DNA from: Solirubrobacteraceae bacterium
Lineage (GTDB): Bacteria; Actinomycetota; Thermoleophilia; Solirubrobacterales; Solirubrobacteraceae
DNA length: 9,508 nt
Direction: 5' to 3'
Assembly: GCA_025455895.1 (NCBI GenBank)
Contig: JALOLQ010000040.1
Coordinates: 1-9,508, forward strand
Part shown: piece by piece, positions 1-7,304 of the stretch
How the letters are laid out: every line of letters starts with the position of its first letter
Numbering within the stretch: the first letter of the stretch is position 1
The notes under the pieces: model-generated
What the model saw: the letters and a program-made list of their open reading frames with translations, nothing else
What the model was told of the DNA's origin: nothing
The model's database searches: none
Position numbers and translations under genes: made by a program

Positions 1-1536
<1,536 letters not shown>

Positions 1537-1538
1537 CG

Positions 1539-1784
1539 TTACTCGCCGCGCAGCTCGCGGAGCTTCTCGAGCTCCGCGTCGAGGTCGATCGCGCGCATGT
1601 CGTGCTCGCCCGGGAGCCGCCCGAGGATGCCCCGGACCAGCACGTGCAGGTCGCTCTCCTCGTGGCCGAAGTCGTCGAAGTACGCCTTCAGCGCGGTGTA
1701 GGTCACCTTCATCTCTGCGGCGTTGAGCTGCAGGTCGATGACCGGCTCGTCGGCCGGGATGAGGTTCGGCGCGTCATCTGCCAT
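1539..1784 (-). CDS. Small acidic protein of unknown function, first gene of the typA operon
   Basis: This encodes 81 residues that I do not recognise. It is rich in Asp and Glu, with a Pro-containing N-terminus (ADDAPNLIPADEP), a short hydrophobic stretch (VIDLQLNAAEMKVTYTALKAYF) and a likely amphipathic helix near the C-terminus (AIDLDAELEKLRELRGE). It has no cysteine pair, signal peptide or membrane segment. The codon use is like that of its neighbours, and the TAA stop sits 2 bases before the typA GTG, so it looks like a genuine first gene of an operon rather than a shadow frame. The ATG at 1784 is favoured because a TAGGTT hexamer ends 6 bases upstream with no Shine-Dalgarno sequence, as for a leaderless message. 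A role connected with translation or ribosomes is only a guess from its position. Confidence 0.8.
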   Translation of the reverse strand: MADDAPNLIPADEPVIDLQLNAAEMKVTYTALKAYFDDFGHEESDLHVLVRGILGRLPGEHDMRAIDLDAELEKLRELRGE

Positions 1785-1790
1785 GGGTCC

Positions 1791-1796
1791 AACCTA
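1791..1796 (-). promoter_or_regulatory. Predicted leaderless -10 box of the small-protein/typA operon
   Basis: On the minus strand TAGGTT is followed by GGACCC and then the ATG at 1784. It fits the actinobacterial TAnnnT -10 consensus at the distance expected when transcription begins at the start codon. No clear -35 hexamer is visible. Confidence 0.6.
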
Positions 1797-1814
1797 GCGC
1801 CGGCGGGGTGGCGC

Positions 1815-1820
1815 TAGGGT
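1815..1820 (+). promoter_or_regulatory. Predicted leaderless -10 box of the FAD oxidoreductase gene
   Basis: TAGGGT is followed by 8 bases (CCCGCCTC) and then the ATG at 1829. There is no purine-rich ribosome binding site between them. The box lies upstream of 1829 but downstream of the alternative GTG at 1808, which argues for 1829 as the start. Confidence 0.6.
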
Positions 1821-1828
1821 CCCGCCTC

Positions 1829-3046
1829 ATGCCCGACCGCAGCGTGGACGTCCTGCTCATCGGCGGCGGGGTCGCCGCGGCCGCCGCCGCGCACGCGCTC
1901 GCCGAGGGCGGGTTCGGCGGCTCGGCGCTGCTCGCCGGGCGCGAGCTCGACCCGCCCTACGACCGCCCCGCGCTCACGAAGGAGTACCTGCGCGGCGAGC
2001 AGCCGCGCGAGGCCTCCCACCACCCGTCCGCCGGCTGGTTCGAGGGCGGCCCGGTGGAGCTGCTCACGCGCACGAGCGTCATGAAGCTCGATCCCGCCGC
2101 GCGCGAGGCGACGCTCTCGACGAAGGAGGTCGTCGGCTTCGAGCAGGCGCTCGTGGCGACCGGCGCGATGGTTCGCCGCCTGCAGGTGGACGGCACGGAG
2201 CTCGACGGCCTGCACTACCTGCGCGCGTACGGCAACGCCGACGCGATCCGCGCCGATCTCGAGGCCCATCCGGACGCGCCCGTCGTCTGCGTCGGCGGCT
2301 CCTACATCGGCTGCGAGGTCGCCGCCTCGCTGGCGCTGCTCGGCCGCGACGTGACGATCCTCCTGCAGGAGGACGAGCCGCAGCAGCGCACCGCGGGCAT
2401 CCAGGTGGGCCGCTTCGTGCGCTCGGTGCTCGAGGCGCGCGGGGTCGCCGTGCACGGCGGGGAGCAGGTCGCGCGCTTCACCGGCGACGGGCGGGTCGCG
2501 GCGGTGCACACGGCTTCCGGTCGCGAGCTGCCGTGCGGGATCGTCGTGCTCGGCGTGGGGGTCGTCCCCGACGTGATGCTCGCCCGCGGCGCCGGGCTCG
2601 CGCTGGGGGAGAGCGGCGGCGTCGCGTGCGACGCGGCGCTGCGCACGAGCGCTCCCGCGGTGTGGGCGGCGGGGGACATGTGCGAGTACCCGAGCGTCGC
2701 GCACGGCGGGCGGCGGATCCGGGTCGAGCACACCGAGCACGCCCAGGCCCAGGGCGCGCACGTCGCCCGGCAGATCCTCGCCGGGACCGCCGAGCCGTTC
2801 GCCGAGGTGCCCTACTTCTTCTCCGACCTCGCCGACTGGGCCACCTTCGAGTCGGTCGGCCCGGCGTCCGCCTGGGACGAGGAGGTCGTCACCGGGACGC
2901 TCGCCGAGGGCGAGCCGTTCGGCGTGTGGTACCTGGAGGGCGGCGTCGTCCGCGGCGCGCTGAGCCACCACGGCGGGCTCGACCTCGACCGGGCGCGCGA
3001 GCTGATCCGCTCCGGCGCGGCGGTCGATCCCGCCGCGCTGGGCTAG
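1829..3046 (+). CDS. FAD-dependent NAD(P)H oxidoreductase, ferredoxin-reductase/AIF type
   Basis: This is a 405-residue, probably cytoplasmic two-dinucleotide-fold flavoprotein. Enzymes of this family pass electrons from NAD(P)H through FAD to a ferredoxin, rubredoxin or oxygenase partner. Visible motifs are the FAD-binding GGGVAA (12-17), the RPALTK segment (46-51) matching the family's RPxLSK, LVATGA before the linker, the NAD(P)-binding VGGSYIGCEVA (about 153-163), and VWAAGDM (278-284), which contacts the FAD. The C-terminal reductase domain begins at PYFFSDLADW. The first motif has Ala where many relatives have a third Gly, which the fold tolerates. The ATG at 1829 is preferred over an in-frame GTG at 1808, because the GTG would lie upstream of the predicted -10 box. 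No ferredoxin or oxygenase gene is next to it, so the partner is unknown. Its stop is 4 bases from the stop of the convergent AI-2E-family gene. Confidence 0.9.
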   Translation: MPDRSVDVLLIGGGVAAAAAAHALAEGGFGGSALLAGRELDPPYDRPALTKEYLRGEQPREASHHPSAGWFEGGPVELLTRTSVMKLDPAAREATLSTKEVVGFEQALVATGAMVRRLQVDGTELDGLHYLRAYGNADAIRADLEAHPDAPVVCVGGSYIGCEVAASLALLGRDVTILLQEDEPQQRTAGIQVGRFVRSVLEARGVAVHGGEQVARFTGDGRVAAVHTASGRELPCGIVVLGVGVVPDVMLARGAGLALGESGGVACDAALRTSAPAVWAAGDMCEYPSVAHGGRRIRVEHTEHAQAQGAHVARQILAGTAEPFAEVPYFFSDLADWATFESVGPASAWDEEVVTGTLAEGEPFGVWYLEGGVVRGALSHHGGLDLDRARELIRSGAAVDPAALG

Positions 3047-3050
3047 CGGT

Positions 3051-4145
3051 CTACGCGGGCGCCGGGGCCGGCTCGGGCGCGGCGTCCGGCGGCGCCTCGC
3101 GCTGCGGTTCGAGCGCGGCGTAGACCGACCAGCCGACCGCGATCAGCGGCACGGCCAGGAACGCCCCGATCACCCCGAGCAGCTGCGAGCCCACGATCAC
3201 GCCGGTGAGCGTGACGATCGGGTGCAGGCTCACCGTCTGCTGGTAGACGAGCGGCGTGACGAACATGCTGTCGAGCTGCTGGGCGATGAGGATCACCGCC
3301 GCCATCAGCAGCGCCTCGGTCGTCCCGAGCGCGCCGAGGGTGACGAGCACGATCACCGTGCCGGAGACCCAGGCGCCGAGGATCGGGATGAAGAGGCTCA
3401 CGAACGTCAGCAGCATCAGCGTCCCGGCCAGCGGCGTGCCGATCACGAGCATCCCGGCGCCGATCACCACCGAGTCGATGAACGCGACGAGCGCGATGCC
3501 GCGCACGTAGCCGGTCGCCGCGCGCCACGCGGCGCGGCCGGCGCGGCCGACCCGGTCGCGGCTCTCGGGGGCGAAGCGCGCCAGCGTCCAGCGCCAGATG
3601 CCCTCGCCGCTCGTGAGCAGGTAGAGCAGGAAGACGAACGCCAGCAGCGCGCCGCTCACGAGCTGGGCCGCCAGCTCGAGCCCGCCGACGACCCCGGTGA
3701 GCACGCCGTCGGCGGCGCTCTTCACCGCGGGCAGCAGCCCCGAGAGGAAGTCGCGGATCTCGTCCCGGTGCTGCTCGAACCAGGCGTTGTTGTCCTCGAG
3801 CCAGCTCAGCGCCTCGTCGGCGCCGTCGCTGAGCGCGTCGCCGACGCCGCCGAGCTGCCCGAAGAGGGAGGCGGCGAACAGCCACGTCAGGCCGGCCACC
3901 ACGAGGAGGGTCAGCAGCATCGCCCCCGCGATCGCCAGGCCGCGCGGCACGCCGCGCCGCGCCGCCCACTCGACGAGCGGGAGCAGCTGCGTGGCGATCA
4001 GCGCCGCGATGATCAGGGGGACCGTCGCGGTGCGGGCGTACCAGAGCACGCTGCCGATCAGCACGGCGGCGGCGACGACGAGCAGGAGCCGCCCGCTCCA
4101 GCGGGCCGCGCGGGCGCCCGCGGGCGCGGTCGAGGGCAGGGTCAT
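3051..4145 (-). CDS. AI-2E family transporter (PerM/YdiK/TqsA-like membrane protein)
   Basis: This encodes a 364-residue polytopic inner-membrane protein, close to the usual family length of about 350. Hydrophobic segments lie at about 18-36, 41-60 and 68-93, followed by a soluble region (about 95-145) and further segments at about 147-177, 214-236, 240-270, 276-292 and 308-345. Family landmarks are the pair TM1/TM2 ending in EWAARRGVPRGLA, the FIPILGAWVSG segment (252-262), LVYQQTVSLHPI (299-310) and GAFLAVPLIA (327-336). Members export small molecules such as autoinducer-2 or act as cation/proton antiporters, so the substrate here cannot be named. The C-terminal tail is a low-complexity Pro/Ala/Glu stretch. 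The gene follows the SDR gene by 44 bases with no promoter visible between them and only a weak ribosome binding site, so it is probably the last gene of that operon. Confidence 0.93.
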   Translation of the reverse strand: MTLPSTAPAGARAARWSGRLLLVVAAAVLIGSVLWYARTATVPLIIAALIATQLLPLVEWAARRGVPRGLAIAGAMLLTLLVVAGLTWLFAASLFGQLGGVGDALSDGADEALSWLEDNNAWFEQHRDEIRDFLSGLLPAVKSAADGVLTGVVGGLELAAQLVSGALLAFVFLLYLLTSGEGIWRWTLARFAPESRDRVGRAGRAAWRAATGYVRGIALVAFIDSVVIGAGMLVIGTPLAGTLMLLTFVSLFIPILGAWVSGTVIVLVTLGALGTTEALLMAAVILIAQQLDSMFVTPLVYQQTVSLHPIVTLTGVIVGSQLLGVIGAFLAVPLIAVGWSVYAALEPQREAPPDAAPEPAPAPA

Positions 4146-4189
4146 GACACGGTCCCGTTCGCCGGACCGCAGCGCGATCCTGCGCGCGC

Positions 4190-5104
4190 TCAGGGTGCGG
4201 GCGCGTCGTGCAGGTCGTGGTGCACGTGGTGCGCGGCCGCCTGATGGGCGGGCGAGCGCGGGCGGAAGGCGGCGTCGAAGTCGCCGAGCCGGCCGACGCG
4301 CTCCGCGGTGGCGGCGTCCACGCGCGGCGCGACGGCCACCACGTCGCGCTCGGCGAGCCGGCCCAGCAGCCCGCGCACCCGGTAGAGCGGCTCGACCCAG
4401 CCGGGGGCGGTCACGCGGCGCCGGCGGCCGCGGATGCCGGCGACCACGGCGTCGGCTGCGGCGCTCACCGGGATCACCTTCGCCAGCGGGCCCGGGAACG
4501 CGGAGCGCAGCTGCCCGAGGTCGCCCATCTCGCGCTCGGCGCCCTCGACCATGTCGGTCGCGATGAACCAGAAGTACGTCACGCCGACGTCGACGCCGAG
4601 GTGGGCGACCTCGACCCGCAGGACGTTCATGAGGTGCTCGAGCCCGGCCTTGCTCGCCGCGTAGTGGCCGATGCCCATCGCCGGCAGCAGCGCGGAGGCG
4701 GAGGCGTTGGCGAGCACGTAGCCGCGCCGCTCGATGATCGAGGGCAGGCAGGCGTGGATCACGCGCCAGTTGCCGATGAGGTTCACGTCGATGATCGCCT
4801 CGAGCACCTCGGGGTCGAGGTGGCGCAGCGCGCCCCCCGCCCCGATCCCGGCGTTCGAGAAGACGACGTCGATCCCGCCGGCCCGCTGGACGACCTCGTC
4901 GACGGCCGCGGTCACCTGGTCCTGCTCGGCGATGTCGCAGACGACCGCCAGCGCGTCCTTGCCGCAGGCGCCGCGGGCGTCCTCGAGCTTGGCGCCGTCG
5001 AGGTCGAGCAGGGCCACGCGGTGCGTGGCGGCGAGCCGCCGGGCCGTCTCGAGTCCGATCCCCTGGGCGCCCCCGGTGATCAGCGCGACCGGGCGCGCGT
5101 CCAT
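4190..5104 (-). CDS. Short-chain dehydrogenase/reductase (classical SDR)
   Basis: This 304-residue protein has a Rossmann fold that carries out NAD(P)-dependent oxidation or reduction of an alcohol or carbonyl substrate. The cofactor motif TGGAQGIG is at 10-17. Asp34 at the end of the second strand (VALLDLD) suggests NAD(H) preference. NAG is at 84-86, and the full catalytic tetrad is visible: Asn108, Ser135, Tyr148 and Lys152 (YAASK). The protein is about 50 residues longer than a minimal classical SDR. The extra C-terminal part ends in a His-rich tail with six histidines in the last 18 residues, which may bind metal or be a lineage quirk. The substrate cannot be told from sequence. The ATG lies 4 bases after the stop of the upstream membrane microprotein, which implies translational coupling, and the AI-2E-family gene follows. 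Confidence 0.93.
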   Translation of the reverse strand: MDARPVALITGGAQGIGLETARRLAATHRVALLDLDGAKLEDARGACGKDALAVVCDIAEQDQVTAAVDEVVQRAGGIDVVFSNAGIGAGGALRHLDPEVLEAIIDVNLIGNWRVIHACLPSIIERRGYVLANASASALLPAMGIGHYAASKAGLEHLMNVLRVEVAHLGVDVGVTYFWFIATDMVEGAEREMGDLGQLRSAFPGPLAKVIPVSAAADAVVAGIRGRRRRVTAPGWVEPLYRVRGLLGRLAERDVVAVAPRVDAATAERVGRLGDFDAAFRPRSPAHQAAAHHVHHDLHDAPAP

Positions 5105-5108
5105 CGAC

Positions 5109-5288
5109 TCAGAGCTCGGAACCCGGGATCCGGTGGCGCTCGAGGAAGGCGTCGTTCTCCTTCTTCTCGCCCCAGGCCTGGACCGCGGCGAACGCGATCA
5201 GCCCCTGGGCGAGGATCGGGAACAGCACGAAGAACACGCCGATCAGCCCGATGTCGAACTTCACGGCCTCGCTGAGGGCAAGCACCAT
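5109..5288 (-). CDS. Single-pass membrane microprotein of unknown function
   Basis: This encodes 59 residues when started at the ATG at 5288. One hydrophobic segment (about 13-39, from IGLIGVFFVLFPILA to VQAW) is followed by a charged cytoplasmic-looking tail (GEKKENDAFLERHR). There is no cleavage site, so it is probably a membrane-anchored small protein. An in-frame GTG at 5306 would give 65 residues, but it lies upstream of the predicted -10 box TACGCT (5300-5295), so 5288 is the better start. The TGA is 4 bases before the SDR ATG, placing it first in the SDR/AI-2E operon. I do not recognise the family. A role as a membrane tether or accessory subunit for the SDR is speculation from position. 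Confidence 0.75.
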   Translation of the reverse strand: MVLALSEAVKFDIGLIGVFFVLFPILAQGLIAFAAVQAWGEKKENDAFLERHRIPGSEL

Positions 5289-5294
5289 GGCGCG

Positions 5295-5300
5295 AGCGTA
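5295..5300 (-). promoter_or_regulatory. Predicted leaderless -10 box of the microprotein/SDR operon
   Basis: On the minus strand TACGCT is followed by CGCGCC and then the ATG at 5288, a 6-base gap. There is no ribosome binding site in the gap and no clear -35 hexamer. This site decides the microprotein start in favour of 5288. Confidence 0.5.
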
Positions 5301-5316
5301 TCGCACGACCTCCCGG

Positions 5317-5322
5317 TAGGGT
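5317..5322 (+). promoter_or_regulatory. Predicted leaderless -10 box of the methyltransferase gene
   Basis: TAGGGT is followed by 7 bases (CGCCCCG) and then the GTG at 5330. It is the same hexamer as before the oxidoreductase gene at 1829, with nearly the same spacing and no Shine-Dalgarno sequence. Confidence 0.55.
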
Positions 5323-5329
5323 CGCCCCG

Positions 5330-5959
5330 GTGAACCGCCTGGGCGCCATGGTCTACGACCGGCTCGTGATGCAGCGCAGCCAGGACGCGGGCCTCGCCGA
5401 CCTGCGCCGTGCGGCGCTCGCCGAGGCGCGCGGCGACGTGCTCGAGATCGGCGCGGGCACCGGGCTGAACCTCCCCCAGTACCCGCGCGAGGGCATCACG
5501 CGCCTGGTCCTCACCGAGCCGCACGCCGCGATGGCCCGCCAGATCGAGGCCAAGCGCGATCTCGCGCCCGCACCGGTCGAGGTCGTCGCGGCGCCCGCCG
5601 AGGCGCTCCCGTTCGAGGACGCGTCGTTCGACACGGTGACCGGGACGCTCGTGCTGTGCGAGGCGGACGACCCGGCGCGCGCGCTCGACGAGATCGCCCG
5701 CGTCCTGCGCCCGGGCGGGCGCTACCTGTTCCTCGAGCACGTGCGCAGCGACGACCTCGCGCTCGCCCGCACCCAGGACCGCTGGGCCCCGGTGTGGAAG
5801 GCGCTCGCGGGCGGATGCACCTGCAACCGCCGGACGCTGGCGTCGATCGAGGCCTCCGGGCTCGACGTCCAGCGCCACCGGATGGGCCGCTTCCCGAAGG
5901 CGCCGAAGATCGTCAGCCCGCTGCTGAGCGGCGCCGCCGTGCGCGGCGACGTGCTCTAG
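5330..5959 (+). CDS. Class I SAM-dependent methyltransferase (UbiE/METTL7-like)
   Basis: This 209-residue, probably cytosolic enzyme has one Rossmann-like methyltransferase domain. SAM-binding motif I is VLEIGAGTGLN (37-47). Glu63 in LTEPH is the likely ribose-binding acid. LPFEDASFDTV (93-103) and LRPGGRYLFLEHV (126-138) are typical of the Methyltransf_11 group. The C-terminal part, with QDRWAPVWKALAGGC and CNRRT (about 149-168), resembles the METTL7-type branch, where Trp, GGC and NR/T are recurrent, and suggests a thiol or other small acceptor. The substrate cannot be fixed. The start is a GTG 7 bases after a predicted -10 box. The gene is transcribed alone, divergent from the SDR operon and convergent with the second CAP-domain gene. 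Confidence 0.9.
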   Translation: MNRLGAMVYDRLVMQRSQDAGLADLRRAALAEARGDVLEIGAGTGLNLPQYPREGITRLVLTEPHAAMARQIEAKRDLAPAPVEVVAAPAEALPFEDASFDTVTGTLVLCEADDPARALDEIARVLRPGGRYLFLEHVRSDDLALARTQDRWAPVWKALAGGCTCNRRTLASIEASGLDVQRHRMGRFPKAPKIVSPLLSGAAVRGDVL

Positions 5960-6084
5960 ACGGTCGATCCCACGAGATCCGCTGCGTCCCTGCCCCTGCC
6001 CTCCGGCATGGGCGGCGTCCGCTCGCGGCGCCCGGCATCCACGGTCCGGGCCCTCCGCATCGACGCTCCCGTGGACTCGAGCAT

Positions 6085-6603
6085 CTAACGGCGCCCGAGC
6101 AGCGCCGTCGCGGTGGCCCCGCCGCGCTGGCCGGCGACCGGGGCGCCGACGGCGACGCCGACGCCGATCTCCCGCAGGCCGGGGTGGAGCAGGATCTCGC
6201 GGTGGCCGGGCGAGTCGATCCAGCGCTCGACCGTGCTCGCCGCGGTCGCGTACGGGCCGCTGCCCCAGGCGATCGTCTCGCCGATCGAGCGCCACGGGTA
6301 GCCGGCGCGGCGCGCGCGCCGCGCGGGGGTGGAGCCGCCCGGGCTCGTGTGATCGAAGAAGCCGCGCCGCACCATGTCGCGCGAGTGCCCGGCGGCGGCG
6401 GAGGCCAGGCGCTCGTCGGCGCGCAGGCGCGGGAGGTCGCGGCGGTCGCGCTCGCGGTTGACCAGGCAGCGGATCGCACGCTCCTGCTCGGCCGGGCCGG
6501 CCTGCGCCACGCGCGCCGAGGCCCCCGGGCACGTCGCCTCGGCGGCCCGGGCGGGGGGCGCGGGGACGGCGATCAACGCGGTGAGGGCGAGGGCGGCGAC
6601 CAC
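6085..6603 (-). CDS. Secreted CAP-domain (SCP/PR1-like) protein, second of a tandem pair
   Basis: With the GTG at 6603 this encodes 172 residues: a hydrophobic signal segment (about 2-20, cleavage likely near PARA-AEA) and then one CAP domain. The domain shows AGHSRDM (His73), FFDHTSPGGSTP (His85), the family's GEN-like GETIAWGSG (Glu109), ERWIDSPGHREIL (His134) and IGVGV. Cys25 and Cys46 match the two cysteines of the neighbouring paralogue and probably form a disulfide. Bacterial CAP proteins are extracellular and their biochemical role is mostly unknown. The start is uncertain: the GTG leaves no basic residue before the signal helix, basic residues are encoded just upstream in the same frame, but no ATG, GTG or TTG lies in the 88-base gap in that frame. 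It follows the first CAP gene without a visible promoter and is probably cotranscribed. Confidence 0.87.
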   Translation of the reverse strand: MVAALALTALIAVPAPPARAAEATCPGASARVAQAGPAEQERAIRCLVNRERDRRDLPRLRADERLASAAAGHSRDMVRRGFFDHTSPGGSTPARRARRAGYPWRSIGETIAWGSGPYATAASTVERWIDSPGHREILLHPGLREIGVGVAVGAPVAGQRGGATATALLGRR

Positions 6604-6691
6604 GAGACGTGCATCGGCACGCTCGCGCGGATCGGCCCGGGCCGTGGACGAACGTTCGCGATCCGAGCGCCTGCGGGCCGGAACCCGTGCG

Positions 6692-7228
6692 TCAGCGGCG
6701 ACCGAGGTCGGCGACCACGGTCGCCCCGCCCGCGCTCCCGCGCAGCGGCGACCCGGCCGCCGAGCCGATCCCCACGTCGCGCAGGCGCCGGTCGAGCAGG
6801 ATCCGGTCGTGCTCGGGCGAGCCGAGCCAGCGGCGCACCGTCCCGAGCGCCGTCGCCTCGTCGCCGCTGCCCCAGGCGATCGTCTCGCCGACCATCGCGG
6901 CGGGCGCGTACCCCGCCCGGGCGGCGCGGGCCCGGGGGGTGGAGCCGCCGGGGCTCACGTGGTCGAAGAAGTCCCGGCGGGCCATGGCGCGGGCGTGGCG
7001 GCGGGCGGCGAGCGCGAGCGTCGCCGACGCCCGCAGCCGCGGCAGCCCGCGGGCGGCCCGGGTGGCGTTGAGCAGGCAGCGCACGGCGTGCCGGCCCTCG
7101 GCGCTCGTCACCGGCGCCTGCGCCCCGGGGCACGCGCGGGCGCTCAGCGCGGACGCGGGCGAGGGGGCCGCGGCGAGGGCGGCGAGGATCAGCGCGGTGG
7201 CGGCGGTGGCGGCTCGCACGGACACCAC
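6692..7228 (-). CDS. Secreted CAP-domain (SCP/PR1-like) protein, first of a tandem pair
   Basis: This encodes 178 residues from the GTG at 7228, or 177 from the adjacent GTG at 7225. The N-terminal signal peptide has Arg5, a hydrophobic core (6-20) and a likely cleavage near ASA-LSA, which points to export by Sec. The CAP domain follows: HARAM (His78), FFDHVSPGGSTP (His90), GETIAWGSG (112-122 region, Glu115), RRWLGSPEHDRIL (His140) and VGIG. Cys33 and Cys51 are shared with the downstream paralogue. It contains no other domain, such as a peptidoglycan-binding module, so it is a minimal secreted CAP protein. It is divergent from the Rrf2/suf locus across 76 bases, where each gene has its own -10 box. 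Confidence 0.9.
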   Translation of the reverse strand: MVSVRAATAATALILAALAAAPSPASALSARACPGAQAPVTSAEGRHAVRCLLNATRAARGLPRLRASATLALAARRHARAMARRDFFDHVSPGGSTPRARAARAGYAPAAMVGETIAWGSGDEATALGTVRRWLGSPEHDRILLDRRLRDVGIGSAAGSPLRGSAGGATVVADLGRR

Positions 7229-7233
7229 GGGGG

Positions 7234-7239
7234 AGGGTA
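7234..7239 (-). promoter_or_regulatory. Predicted leaderless -10 box of the CAP-domain pair
   Basis: On the minus strand TACCCT is followed by CCCCC and the GTG at 7228, a 5-base gap, or an 8-base gap to the second GTG at 7225. No ribosome binding site is present. The spacing does not settle which GTG is used. Confidence 0.45.
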
Positions 7240-7278
7240 TCGGCCGGTTCCGACCCGGCGTCGGTCGCCGGAGGGTTC

Positions 7279-7297
7279 TCCTACCCCGCTGGTAGGA
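7279..7297. repeat. Perfect 7-bp inverted repeat over the Rrf2 promoter; candidate autoregulatory operator
   Basis: TCCTACC (7279-7285) and GGTAGGA (7291-7297) are perfect complements separated by CCGCT. The right arm contains five of the six bases of the -10 box. Rrf2/IscR regulators bind short imperfect palindromes and usually repress their own operon, so this is the natural operator candidate. That assignment is inference from position. Confidence 0.6.
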
Positions 7298-7298
7298 T
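7293..7298 (+). promoter_or_regulatory. Predicted leaderless -10 box of the Rrf2-sufC-sufS operon
   Basis: TAGGAT is followed by TAGCCC and then the ATG at 7305, a 6-base gap with no Shine-Dalgarno sequence. No consensus -35 hexamer precedes it, and the box is embedded in the 7279-7297 palindrome. Confidence 0.6.
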
Positions 7299-7304
7299 TA
7301 GCCC

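Larger units (their letters stand above)
1791..1820. repeat. Inverted repeat spanning both divergent -10 boxes; candidate operator
   Basis: AACCTAGCGCC at 1791-1801 is mirrored by GGCGCTAGGGT at 1810-1820: 10 of 11 positions pair, with an 8-base spacer. Each arm contains the -10 box of one of the two divergent genes. A dimeric regulator bound here would cover both promoters. The symmetry could also partly reflect two similar promoters facing apart, although the GCGCC/GGCGC part is not needed for a -10 box. Confidence 0.5.

Noticed and set aside
3044..3053. A bidirectional terminator between the convergent oxidoreductase and AI-2E-family genes
   Set aside because: The stops are only 4 bases apart. 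Any terminator would have to lie inside the coding sequences, and I see no hairpin with a T-run there.
5289..5329. Inverted symmetry between the divergent promoters of the microprotein and methyltransferase genes
   Set aside because: Only about 9 of 12 positions match over a 16-base spacer, and most of the matches fall in the -10 boxes. This is too weak to call an operator.
5960..6084. A possible terminator between the convergent methyltransferase and CAP genes
   Set aside because: TCCACGG (6038-6044) pairs with CCGTGGA (6069-6075), but the loop is 24 bases and no T-run follows. I see nothing else in this 125-base gap.
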